Position numbers and translations under genes: made by a program. A model generated the notes under the pieces. It did no database searches and was not told the DNA's origin. It was given only the letters and a program-made list of their open reading frames with translations. Positions 23,601 through 34,811 of a stretch of DNA of 64,000 bases are shown here, piece by piece. Where the stretch lies: positions 124,001-188,000 of the forward strand of contig ML991784.1 of NCBI GenBank assembly GCA_010094025.1, read 5' to 3'. The stretch comes from Viridothelium virens (taxonomy: Eukaryota > Ascomycota > Dothideomycetes > Trypetheliales > Trypetheliaceae). Numbering within the stretch: the first letter of the stretch is position 1; the number at the start of each line of letters is the position of its first letter.

Positions 23601-26600
23601 GGCATGTCCAGGTCTGCTAGATCGAAATGCACTTCGTTGGGAAGATTGAAGATTGCTGCAAGGACAGCTGCAATTTCCACCATTGCTTCATCGAATCTCG
23701 TCGGTGATGGTGCGGTTCGGGCATGAAATGGATACGACGTCGGAAACAGAAGGGATAGAGAAGCTTTCTCTTGTCGCGGTGTGGCTTGAATGGAGACATA
23801 GGAGCTGACAAGCTTTGGGACGAAATCGCTTGCGACCTCATCGACTCTGGGTAGCTGAGCAGCAACAACGGAACAGCAAAGTCGTACTTGTTCTCTCCAT
23901 TGTTCAGTCACTTCGCTTGTCTTACCCCAGTATAGTGCGAGCCAATTGACTGTTTGTTTTGCAAGATTCTGCCGAATCTGTGGGGTTGCGAACAAGTCCA
24001 ACCTAACAAGATGTACAATCAAGACCAGCTTGTAAAGGACGATCTTGCCCTGCAGCTCAGCGCAAGAGTTGACGAAATCAACAGCGAGTTGCAAAATGTC
24101 TTCTGTAGCCATATGCGCTGATAGTTCCGGTAGCCAAATATGCAAGTTCTGCACAGCCAATGTCTTTGTACCAATCAATGTCGGAGCCGGATTTTTCATC
24201 ATATCATTCAATCCTTTGAAGATCGACCTAAAGTCCTTGTCAAAGACAGGTTGTCTTCCTGTAATTCCAATGCCGGCCTCCTTTTCCTTTTGTTGGTTCC
24301 TGGCATTGACGATAAACTTCAGAACATGTCCCCCAACCTTCAATGTAGCGCGAAGTTTTCTGGATGTCTCCGGATCTGCAGGATCCGCAAGCAGTCTGTT
24401 GAAGCTTCGAATCAGACACGGGGTTGCAAAGGGCCAGTTGAATCGTTCCTCTGCGTATTTGTCGACCAGCGGCTGTAGATTGAAGCGACGATCGTGAACG
24501 ATACTGAGAACGCGAATTAAGGCGCTGAACACCAGGTCCTCATTCTCATCACTACCAGAGTACTCGGTGAGAACTTGAAAGAGAGCATCAAAAACTTCGC
24601 TTAAGAGCTTTACGATCTCTAGTTCTGGTACAAAAATAAACCTGTGAAGTAGCTCAATCAGTTCTCCAGGTTTCTGCGACTTCCACTTGAGTAAACCCAA
24701 GAGGGTAGGATCTTGAGAGTATTTAGTACTACTTAGATAAGTCCGAAGCTTCAAGGCTGCAATTGGCCCTGTGACCTCTTCATCTTTCTTCTTTGAGCTC
24801 CAGGGTAAGGAGAGGTATGCACCTCGCCCAGAAATCATGCTTGATGTACACTCGTCGTATTTGTATAAGACGAGTGAGTAATCGCCGTCTCTCACAAATG
24901 CTTCTTGGTTCCATAATGGCATCCAACAAAGAGCGAATGGGAATTCCGGGACATCAGCAATACTCATTATAAGATGACAGCCAGGTACATCCTCCGGAGG
25001 AATGGCCAATCTTATGGTCACATTCCAGTGCTCGTCTCTTTCGATCGCAGCTGTCCTCCAAGCAGTATGACCAGCACTATTGCAAGAGGGGTATATACAG
25101 TTTTCAATGCGCTCGCCGTTCTGGCGCCGAACTTCTAGAGTCAGCTGAAGATTGGCTAGCGAGCTCTGCGCAGCCAAAGGCACTATGCCAGATTTTGGGT
25201 GAGAGAGGAACGAATTTTTGGCCAGGAGAGGTTTTCGGAGGGTGACGTAGATGTCGCTTCGTGGTTTCGTAGGGGCGCCAGAGAACCCGACTCGACGAGT
25301 TGGGTATATGCCTTGAAGCAAAGTTGGCGTTGCTTTGACAAGCTCGTCTGCGTCCGGATCTCCGAATGCTTTGACATGTACATGTAGACGCTTTACAACA
25401 GAGCACTTTTTGAACGAGTCCGAAGGGCTTGGATAGAGTTCTTTAATCAAGCTACTCCAGTCCTCACCTTCTTCCTCCTTGTCTTCGAAGGGCATTTTAT
25501 GAGTGTAAATTTGAACTTGGTGATCAGCTTCGCGACATTGACGCAGCAGGGCGTCCACTTGCAGCACGCCCACACCAGTCACGCGTTTCACTGTTTTTGG
25601 ACTATCCCACGTTGTTGTACGTCTTGCTGAATCTGGTCTACTGTTCGGCGTCGATGTGCCAGATGCGTCTCCATCGTGCCGATGCTCATTGATCTTGTCC
25701 ATCTGCGTTGTCTCCTTTCGTGACTTCGTGCTCCACATTAGGCTTCGGCGCCCACCTTTCGAAGTGCCAGAGGCGGAGGTTAGAGTCGATCCAGACATGT
25801 TCGAGTTTTGGGAATGTGTTGGCATCCATGCATCGTTTGCGCTCGAAGACCTGTAAGGTTCGGTGACGAGGACTTTGAAGACGAGGTAGACACAATTACC
25901 AGACCCAGCGCCTTCGCCAATGTCAGCCGCACTCAAATCTGTGAAGAGAGTTTTCATCTTTTCCTCAGAGATAGACGCAGTAGAAACGCTGCGCGGTGGT
26001 ATATCGATCGCATGCGCTTCTGACAGGGGTCGTGCCTGGTCGCCTGACGCCTTAATATAGAGAGAAACGGCGATTGTTGTATGTTGATCGACGTGGCCTA
26101 TGATAGACTTGACATCCATCAATAAATGATGCAGAAGATTCTTGTCGATGTCTGACATTGGTGGCTCGTTCAGAAGGCTCATCATGGATTGAAGCTTGGT
26201 AATCTCAATAGCAGAGTCATTTGCTGTGAGGATACGCCCACGTTCAGACGGACTTCGAACGATGACTTCGCCACGCAGCATCTTGTTACCATTGACTAGA
26301 TCCCACACGGTCCGCTCGCGAACTGCTTGTAATTCTTGGGCAGTGAGGACATTGTGCAGCAATTGCTTTCGAGAAACGTCCAACCTCTTGACCATGTTTG
26401 ACATTTTATCCAATTGCTTGTATTTCCTTGCCAATAACAGCTCATGCACGTTGGTAGAGTGCCATTCTCGTAGGCACGAAGCGACCTCGTCCACCAGCGG
26501 TTCGGCCTCGGAGGTTGGTGTCTCATCCCCAATTTTGAGCATGGGTACAGGCGCAGGAGGTTTAGGAGCTCCAGCCGGTCGCACTTCATCAGATACAGGG

Positions 26601-27154
26601 AGTGTGGTAGGTGAAGCTTGTCCCGGCGAAGCTTCCCTCGTGAGATCTCGTCCGTGACGTTTTGCCTTTCTCCGAGAAACAGACCTCCGGCTCGAGAAAG
26701 GAGAGGAGGGACGCTCAAGCGTGGACAGAGTTTGATTGTTCTCAATGCCTCCTTGGAGATCTAGAGGCACAATCTCGCTGGGTGTCTGTGTGCCATTGCC
26801 TGCCGGATCCTGACCCGTAGCGCCGGCCCCTGCTTGGGAAGCATGCTGCTCCTCTTCACTTGCTTCGCCCTGAGTATCGGCCTCCTCCAACAGTTCGCGA
26901 ACCTCAACACAATTCCTTGGAAATATGCCTGAGAAGACGCGCGCCTCGAGCGTCTGGCCTTTGCTACTGGTGAGACCAGCAAGGAGTGAGGGAGGCGCAA
27001 CGAGATATCCTCGATACCAATGACCCTTCGCGCCACCTCTTTCAATTATGTACAACTCATCGCCTATCTCGAGAGGGAGGTCGGCGGGACTCGAGGGCTG
27101 GAAAGGATATATGCATACGGCGAACGCGATCCGCGGAAGTGGCCGCCATGGCAT
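20689..27154 (-). CDS. DOCK-family guanine-nucleotide exchange factor (Dck1-like)
   Basis: Two exons, 27154..21613 and 21557..20689, with a 55-nt intron and a preserved frame (GTAAGT to TTCAG), give 2136 aa. Residues ~10-85 form an SH3 domain (FAVCIYPFQPSSPADLPLEI, then GIFPRNCVEV). A C2/DHR-1 lipid-binding domain lies near 625-800 (SDIYVTLRKPLLAKNSF). A long armadillo-like middle leads to the DHR-2 exchange domain, about 1400-1810 (ENALGTYGELATQYEHN; HPRYFRIVYKGLGFP). The last ~290 residues, largely exon 2, are low-complexity Ser/Gly/Pro and basic (ending KRFSVLGLGRKGSKG) and may be regulatory. DOCK proteins activate Rac/Cdc42-type GTPases; yeast Dck1 works with Lmo1 on Rho5. The product is therefore expected to act in polarity, the actin cytoskeleton or wall stress. 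Open frames on the other strand over exon 2 are composition artefacts. Confidence 0.95.
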
Positions 27155-27886
27155 CTTGTCGGTGCTGGCTACATATGCGCCAGGCGATTGAGTAGTATCA
27201 TTCCTCAGGGAGCATGGTCAATCGTTGCGGCCACAGAGTTGCGGAGGGCGATCTGGTTGCGGCAGGAGCTATCAGGTCTTCGGCAATGCTGGAGAGGCTG
27301 TCTGGGGCGTCTAGAGGTTACGGAGTCAGATTTTAAGCTTTACCCGGTTTCAAAACTATTGAGGTGAAATAATGATGTTTAGTTGTACAGCGGGGAGGAA
27401 TCGGAATCGAGCAATTGAGCAGCTAGGGATTATTGTGGGGAGATGAAACAGCACATGAAGACGGATCGCCTGAGAGCCCAAAAGGCCAAAGATTTTGGCG
27501 CGAGGAAGCTTCTACCATCTCATTATGTTCGCGGAAGGAAGTCATCACGGAAATTCTGTTTCGTTGTCACGCAGATCCCGGCTTCGTGGCGGCCGCCATC
27601 CCCACCATCCCGGTCCCGTCACACAACGTGAACACGTCCGCCTCTGCTGGGCTGCTGACTCTAACGCGTCCCAGACGCCTACGCCGTTTTAACTCTCAAT
27701 CAGGCATGACCACTGCACTACGGCGGATTGTGCCGAGCCTTTGAGTTTATTAGCCTTTTGGGCTCCGTATACCTAGCCTCCCGCTTCTGTCGGGAGTCCT
27801 GGCACTGCAAAAAAAATAAAAAACCTGGTTCTGACGTGGTGCCGCTGCCGTGGCTTGATCGGGCCAGTTCCAAGGATAAGGCTGCG
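27155..27886. other. Divergent promoter region
   Basis: This is shared upstream sequence of the DOCK gene (minus) and the metallophosphoesterase gene (plus). The phosphoesterase frame is open back to 27728, but the stretch before ATG 27887 is not protein-like and includes a poly-A run. No other gene is seen. Confidence 0.4.
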
Positions 27887-28903
27887 ATGTCAAGAATGGC
27901 TGTCCCTGGTTTCCAAAAGACCAGGTTCATGATCATCTCAGATACCCACACGCGCGATCCGATCCGCCAAGACGATGCGAACTCCGGCCGGTATGGCTTC
28001 GTCGAGCCTCTGCCTGAGACTGACGTCTTGCTTCATTGCGGAGATCTCACCATGGTAGGGCTTTTGTCCGAGTTTGAAGACGTCATATCCATGTTGAGCC
28101 AGATCAAGGCTGAACTGAAATTGGTAATCGCTGGTAACCACGACTGCTCTCTGGATGAGGAATACTATCGTCGAGCAGGAATGTACCAGCATGGTCCTGA
28201 TCATCATCCAGATGTACCAAAGCGAGCCATGGACATGTGGAAGGGCGAAATGGCGAAGCAGGCTGGCATAACGTATCTTGAAGAAGGTAACTATGAGTTC
28301 ACGCTAAAGTCTGGTGCCCGCTTTACCATATATGCTTCTCCATACCAGCCTGAATTCTGTGATTGGGCGTTCCCTTATGAGAAGGACGAGGACCGTTTCA
28401 ATCCAACAGCTTTTTCTCTTGCGGACGCTCGCAACATCGCGCAAAATCCAATCGAAGGCCACCCAGACATTGTCATGACACATGGGCCGGCCTTCGGTTG
28501 CCTTGATCGCCAGTATGAAGGTTTGAACGTTGGATGTCCGCATTTGACGCGAGCTCTCATGCGCACGCGACCACTGTTGCACTGTTGCGGACATATCCAC
28601 GAGGCACATGGTGCCAGGAAGATTCTGTGGACACCGGACGCTCATGACCTCACGACCAAACAGATGGTCACGGAAGATTTCAAGCATACAAGGCTGGTCA
28701 ATGATGATAACGTGAAAGTGGAGACTGGATTTAGCGATGATAGGAAGGCAAGGAAGCCGATCTTCATCGATTACAGCAGCTCCGGTACGCCTTTGAAACG
28801 AAGTGAGGAGACTCTCATGATAAATTCCGCCATTGTGGATCTGCGATACAGGCCTACCCACGCTCCTTATGTCGTGGATCTGGATCTTCTGAAGTGTAGT
28901 TGA
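27887..28903 (+). CDS. Calcineurin-like metallophosphoesterase
   Basis: A single exon encodes 338 aa from ATG 27887 (MSRMAVPGFQKTRF). The five metal-binding blocks of the family are in order: ISDTH, HCGDLT, GNHD, MTHGP and CGHIHEAHG. The order and spacing (GDLT then GNHD about 35 residues later) resemble the fungal and metazoan MPPED1/239AB-like group, which hydrolyses phosphoesters with two metal ions. The natural substrate is unknown. There is no signal peptide or membrane segment, so it is probably cytosolic. The open frame extends upstream, but that part lacks conservation-like character, and a second in-frame Met lies three codons downstream. Confidence 0.88.
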   Translation: MSRMAVPGFQKTRFMIISDTHTRDPIRQDDANSGRYGFVEPLPETDVLLHCGDLTMVGLLSEFEDVISMLSQIKAELKLVIAGNHDCSLDEEYYRRAGMYQHGPDHHPDVPKRAMDMWKGEMAKQAGITYLEEGNYEFTLKSGARFTIYASPYQPEFCDWAFPYEKDEDRFNPTAFSLADARNIAQNPIEGHPDIVMTHGPAFGCLDRQYEGLNVGCPHLTRALMRTRPLLHCCGHIHEAHGARKILWTPDAHDLTTKQMVTEDFKHTRLVNDDNVKVETGFSDDRKARKPIFIDYSSSGTPLKRSEETLMINSAIVDLRYRPTHAPYVVDLDLLKCS

Positions 28904-30785
28904 TCGAGTGAGTGGGTTCTCAGCATTTGTGCAAATGAATTACGAAAAACGGATGCTAAGGGGGACACTGTGCACGCAGAGCATGATGCAAGGCAAGGAC
29001 TGGAGCTGACAGGTCAATTGCAAAGGGTAGTCTCTCCAAAATTTGTCGGCGTTACAAGACTGACCCCAGCTCGACAGTGGCAGGGTCCCATTTCCTACAT
29101 CTAGTCAATCTCCATGTCAGCCCTATAGAATCAGAGACCATGTGGCTGGAGAAGCACCTCCTAGTGTACACTCTAATTGCATACGACGTAAAAGAAGGAG
29201 CCCTCTGAGATCTTCAGAACAACCGTCACTTCCAGCTGGCTTCGACCAGGACAATTGGACCCGGCAAAGGAGCAAGCGGGATGAGATAAATGAGCTGAGG
29301 ACGTTGGGCGAGCTCAATGGGGGCAACAATGGAGTGTGTTATTTCTAATGCAAGAGTCGGAGTGATGCTTCGGCGATGCCATGATACAGGCAGCTTGTAG
29401 AGGTCTGTTGATTAGGTGGAAGTGCAGAGAAGGCAACCCGATATCTTGCGCAGGGCAAAGAATTCACAGCTAGCCCAATTGGTGCAATGGAAGTCCATTG
29501 GACAACTTGTCTCTAGAAAGACGGTAGGTTGGTCTTCCAAGTAGGATCAGTCCGAGCCTCGACCTAAGATCCAATCAATTGCGTATCTCATCTGTGCAAC
29601 CCTTCGTGGTGGGTGGTCCATCTCGGCTTGAATCGTGTCATAGAGCAGATTCCGTTTCAATGCGTCATGCGGGTGGCATCTAATGTGGCAGTTTCTTCCT
29701 TTGCCATGCGAAAGCATGTGTGCTAAAGCTAAGGATTGTTTCAAGTCAATGTGCTACCTTATGCCGCGCAGGCTTCGGCAACCTGGTGAAGTAGCATACT
29801 TAAGATTTATCCATGTTTTTTTTTTTTGTTTTGTTTGTTTTGAGCAGAATTGTATACGTTCTTGTGCATGTACCCGAATAGTCTGCAGGGATAACATCGA
29901 ATAGAAACGTATACCGATTGGTTCAGATCATGAGGACTGCCTCTCAACACGTGGTTTTTGAGGAATGGTCAATGTTGGCCTAGCACAAAGTCCCATGGCT
30001 CAGCAAAGCCTTGAGTGAATCGCTGATAACTCATCACCTGATCTAGGACATTGTCACCTACACAATGATGCAATTTAAAGATTTGACCATGGTGGTAGTG
30101 ATCATCAAAAGGCGCAGACCAGTTGAGAGAAAATCCTCTAGCAAGCAACTCAGCTTAGCATGGCGAGGCCGGAAAGCTTTCTTTCGCCCACTGTCGACAC
30201 ATTTGATAAGTGGTCCACCCTGTGTATATAGATTGGGGCCTTGAAGGGCTTGAAACATGCGAATGCCCTAACGTGTAGCGTGAGAGTGGTGTGGAAACAT
30301 GTTGAAGGTAAAGTTTGGAGAGTAGGATCTGAGCTGACTCCGGTGCTAATAATACCCTCGCACCAAACTTCACGGGGAAAGGCGTTTCAGCACGACGGAA
30401 GCTCTCCCCGGTCTTCACGAGGCAGACTGTTCTCGCAAAGCCACCAACTGGCCTTTGGTTCACTCCGGCGACCGGGCAAAATGTGTTGTCAAAGTTGTAA
30501 CAAGGCGAAGCTGTCTGCTAGAATGAGCATGATGGCACCAAGGATGGGAGGCCCGAAGACTCTGATAAGGCACAGTGCAACAAGATACTTATCTTGTGCG
30601 CTGTTGAATTCTTCTGAATTTCGCTTTCGCTGTTGCCTGTCATCTTCGCATTGCCTGCATTAATACATCGTCTTCCGCTGTTGCACGGTTTCTTTTGATT
30701 TACCCTACCCTTTCCTTCCCAGCCCTCACCGGTCTCTCAACTTCAGGTGTTCAGCTCTTTTCCTTTCGTTGCACCTTTCACAGTC
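28904..30785. other. Intergenic, no gene seen
   Basis: 1.9 kb with only short unconvincing frames on both strands. It has a T-rich tract near 29817-29840 and a pyrimidine-rich stretch just before the next start codon (30690-30780), as is common in fungal promoters. I see no tRNA or repeat. Confidence 0.4.
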
Positions 30786-31846
30786 ATGGGTAGATTCGCA
30801 GTCGCCACCATGCTCGTCTCCGCCGTCTTTGCGCAAGGCGTCGCTGCCGCTGCTGTCGCAAGTGCCTGTAAGTGTGGCGCCGTATATCAGGTTTTCTAGG
30901 TTGCTGATCTTTGGAAGTTGCTTCGGGTGATGGGATCGCAACAACGACAACAGACAAGGGCAGTTCCACCTCAATCAAGGGGCGAGCGACCACTGCAGTC
31001 AATCTAGACAATGCACCGGGGCAGAGTCCAAAACCTGACAACAGCCCGTCTCTAGGAGAAATCGCAAATTCAATCGTGTCTATTGTGGACTCTGCTACTG
31101 CTGCTGCGGGCTCCAGTCTACCGGCCACTGGTGCCGCCGATTCTTCCAGATCACCCAGTTTGAGTTCTTCGCCTACCTCTGGTCTCTCTCTATCAGTGTC
31201 AGACACCTCCACCGCTACCCTTTCACACAGCACCCAGAGCGATCTCTCTGTTTCCGTGGAGTCAACATCAACATCTTCAGCAACCTCTCCTTCCAGAACT
31301 GCAACGTCCAGTACGATTACGAGTAACTCGGGTACCGCCTCGTCAAGCGGATCCAAGGGCCTTACCTCAACGCCTCCCCCCAAATTCACCTTTAACGGTC
31401 AAACCTTCACTGCGGATTCCTCCTCCGATTTCTTCATTGATAGCCAGACTCTCCGTCCGGGCAGCATGATCATGGTCTCTGGCGCGCAGATCTACTGGCC
31501 AAGTGGGGCATCTGCAGTGGTCCTTGGTGCGAGCACGCAATCGCTGGTAACCTCCGTCGCCGCCTCTACCACCGCCTCTACCTCCACGAGTTCCAGCTCA
31601 TCAAATAGTACCGTTACGACGACCGGCTCTGGCTCTAATGGCACTACTAGCACCAGCTCCAGCTCGAGCGCTAGTTCGAGCTCCAGCTCCAGCTCCTCGT
31701 TGACTGGTCCAGTTGCGAGCTCAGGAAGTCTGATGGGCAGTTCACCGACCTCTACCCCACCTTCGGCAGCTAGTGGTATGAAGGCTGGTCTTGGGCATGT
31801 GGGAGCAGGTCTGGGTTGCGTCATGGGCATTATGGCCATGCTGTAG
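30786..31846 (+). CDS. Ser/Thr-rich secreted protein, probably GPI-anchored
   Basis: Two exons, 30786..30867 and 30918..31846. A 50-nt intron (GTAAGT to GGAAG) is forced by frame, because the earlier CTAG acceptor would give an immediate stop. The product is 336 aa. It starts with a signal peptide (MGRFAVATMLVSAVFAQGVA). A long Ser/Thr-rich region suited to O-mannosylation contains a compact module around FTFNGQTFTADSSSDFFID, of a kind common in fungal surface proteins, and then a second Ser/Thr tract. The C terminus is a small-residue site followed by a hydrophobic tail (VGAGLGCVMGIMAML), as expected for GPI attachment. The inferred location is the plasma membrane or cell wall. The function is unknown. 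Serine-codon repeats make the middle part prone to length change. Confidence 0.85.
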
Positions 31847-32352
31847 CACGAACTTGTCCCGACCTTTCTTTGTTGATTTTATGTTATACGACTAGCGTCG
31901 GCGTTGGTGCGACTTGTATTTGAAGCTTTGTTGATATTGCTCTCTAGCTTTGGATACCCCCGACGCTCTTTGGACTGGTCAACTAGTAATGCATCGTCGA
32001 AACCCCTCAAAAGAGATACCAAAGTCACCATTTTGTTGTATTGTCTGATTTTCTCTTTTCGTGCATTGTATTCTTCGGGACTTAAACCGTATACGGTTTG
32101 GATTGAGGTCTGCTGAACTGCAAGCACTCGCAAAATTCGATCTCGTTTCAAAAGCATCTCAAAAGTACGTTGAAAGGGGTGGAGCAATGTTCTTTGCGCA
32201 TAACCTAGAAACATAATGTTGATATTTCGATGAAATTCTTTTCAAGATTCACCGATGAAAGCGGGACACCTCGCAAAAATTGATCTTACTCTTTTTCTCA
32301 TTCTTTCGGTCTATGTACAGCCTGCCTCTTTGCACTTTTTCCCTACCCACTG
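31847..32352. other. Convergent 3' flanks
   Basis: This lies between the stops of the GPI-type protein gene (plus) and the HMG-CoA lyase gene (minus). No gene is recognised. Confidence 0.4.
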
Positions 32353-33764
32353 TCAACCTTTCCCCTTCTCTTCCAACCACTTCTCCCGACTCAGCTTCGC
32401 CTTCCCCACCCGACTCCCAACCCTGTAATCCCGCCCTAGCTCCCCACTTATCCACTCTCCTATCCTCGCGACCTCTCCCAAGTCTACCCCTGTCCTCAGG
32501 CCCAAGCTCTCCATGAAGTACACCATCTCCTCCGTCGCCACATTGCCCGTCGCCCCCGGACTAAACGGACATCCACCCAACCCCCCAACCGCAGCATCAA
32601 AAACCCGCACCCCATGATTGAGCGAAACCAGCGCATTCACCAACGCCATCCCATACGTGTCATGAAAATGCAGCGCCAAGTCCTCCGTCCGCACGCCCGC
32701 CGCGCTCAGCGCCTTCAGCAGCGCCTCCGTCCGCGGCGCAGTCCCCATGCCCGTCGTGTCCGCGACGCTGATCTCGTCGGCGCCCATCTCGAGCAGGCTC
32801 GTCGCGATGTCGGCGACGGTGGTGGGGGAGGGGGCGTCGGGGCCCTCGAAGGGGCAGCCGAGCGCGACGGAGATGTAGGCGCGGGCTTTGAGGCCGTGCG
32901 ACTTGGCGGTGGTGATGAGAGGCCGGAAGCGGGAGAGGGACTCGGCGATGCTGCAGTTGGTATTGCGGTGGGAGAAGGATTCGGTGGCGGCGCAGAAGAG
33001 AGAGATCTCGTGACTGGTGTTAGGGGGAAAGGAGAAGGTGGAGGAGTTGGGGGAGGTGCTGGGGAGACCACGGGTGGAGGACGGCATGGCGTTGGGATCT
33101 TGGGTGGAAGTGTTTAGAGAGGGACCTTGATCGTTGGTAGGGGAGGGTGATGGCGGCGGGGTTGGATATGAAGCCATTGCTTCAGCGCCAGAGGTGCTGG
33201 AGGGCATTTCATTCGGATCTTGTGCTGAGGTATTGAGGGCTGGTCCTTGGTCTGTTTCACCTCGGGCTCTCCTAGCTGAATTACCACCAAAGCTTTGAGA
33301 AAATGCCTCGCAAGTTGCTAAAAACCTGTCGAGACCCTTTTGATTGGGGAGCAGCCATTGATAGGAAACATCATGAGATGCGGAAGGTGGGGTTTGCAAA
33401 ACGTGTTCTAGTATGTTATTTGAGTTATCCATCTGTTTAATTATTATCAGCACGTTCCCAACGTCTTCGAGGCTATTGAGTGCGAAGAACCCTCTGGCAC
33501 GCGTACTTGCGGTACCCATTTTGGAGCAACGAAAGATCCAGCCTCTACTGTCTTCAGACCGGTTCCTACTAATCTTTCACATAGCTCAATCTTGGTGTTC
33601 AGGGGAATCGTCTGCTTCTCGTTCTGCAGCCCATCGCGTGGACCAACTTCGACTATTCGTACATGATCCGATTGTCGGCGACTTGATGTGGTGGAAATGG
33701 TCCGGAATAGCCTCAATGGACGTACTGGTTTTCTAAAGCACCTCGGAGGTAGCCATGAGCTCAT
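32353..33764 (-). CDS. Hydroxymethylglutaryl-CoA lyase, with a long low-complexity insert
   Basis: Two exons, 33764..33507 and 33432..32353. A 74-nt intron (GTACGC to AACAG) gives 445 aa. The enzyme cleaves HMG-CoA to acetoacetate and acetyl-CoA in leucine breakdown and ketone-body metabolism, usually in mitochondria. The Arg-rich start (MSSWLPPRCFRKPVRPLRLF) looks like a targeting peptide. Conserved sites: VEVGPRDGLQNE, EAGSFVAPKWVPQ, the metal site HFHDTYGMALVN and the catalytic Cys loop GLGGCPFSPGATGN. Between LLPNQKGLDRFLAT and HEISLFCAATESFS lies an insert of roughly 80-95 residues. It is rich in Pro/Ser/Thr and contains two diverged copies of a ~22-residue unit (DQGPALNTSAQDPNEMPSS and DQGPSLNTSTQDPNAMPSS). 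Inserts at this point occur in other fungal lyases, so activity is probably retained. Confidence 0.93.
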
Positions 33765-34811
33765 ATCGGAGAAGGCCGAGCAAGCAAGGTCCGTGGAGGT
33801 GGAGGTGGTCTTTACACAGTGAAGCATGGAAATGGAAAGGAATAAGCGGGGAACTTGGGCCCGAGGCCGAGAGCGGGAATGGTGGTGCAAAGTCGGGTAA
33901 ATTTCCGACCTCACGTCCTCTTGAGGGTCAGCGTGGGGAGTTCCTATCCCAATGGAGAGATTTCCTCCAAGACCCTCCACATGGCGACCCCCCTGCTGCC
34001 CCCAATCAGAGCTAGCAGAAGCAGAGCGCTCCCGCCTTTAGACATCAATGGGCCAGTCTCTAGCCAGGGCAGGCTCGAATACTGATTTCCTTGACCTACT
34101 CGTAACAGTTCTAATTAGGTACGAGGCTTCAGAAGCTCGACGCTGAGTGTGCTCTTTCCTTTGCTCTTTTCACCGTATACTCATCAGTTCATTTCATGCA
34201 ATACACAACCCTGGCAAAGTATATGAAGACTCGGTCGTTGTAACAGTGCGAAAGCCGAACAGCCGTCTACTAACTATGCAGCCATTAGCAAGTCCTCAAC
34301 GGAGGATAGCAACGTCGATGGGTAAATAACATGTAAGAAGACGGACTATGCGGGCCGTACCGGCAGACCTGGAGACCGAATCTCCCTATGTTGAGGGAGT
34401 TCGAAACAACAGCATGGGGTTGTCGTCAGGTCGGCGCTCCTAACACAAGGCACCCCCCTTGTCTTCGGATCGTCGCTGCCGGTAATGACAGAGACAACGA
34501 TGCGGTTGTGCCTCAATTGGGAGAGCAAGCGTCAAGTAATATCAAAACATCAACGCTAATGGCGGAGGCTTACATGACAGTCACAATTCAGGGGTCGACT
34601 ATACACGAAAGCGAACTTCTTAGGTCTTGTCTATCTCCGTGCCGGTCAATACACAGGTTAGCGCGACTTCTACCTATGTCATGTTCGAGATGTCAGCAAC
34701 GCGGTCCTCAATCCAATTTACTATATTTACTGGCTGATGGACCATGAGGCGATTGTCTTCGAATTCAACTTACAACCTTCATCGCCGCTGCAGTTCTACA
34801 TCAAATCAGTC
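33765..34811. other. Divergent upstream region
   Basis: This separates the HMG-CoA lyase (minus) and the FAD monooxygenase (plus). Only short frames without recognisable domains are present, and no repeat is seen. Confidence 0.4.

Noticed and set aside
30784-31839. Minus-strand frames opposite the Ser/Thr-rich protein
   Set aside because: These acidic/Leu-rich shadows come from serine-codon repeats; the plus strand has signal peptide, splice junction and GPI-type tail.
32614-33117. 167-codon plus-strand Arg/Gly-rich frame
   Set aside because: It is antisense to the HMG-CoA lyase catalytic region and is a GC-composition artefact.
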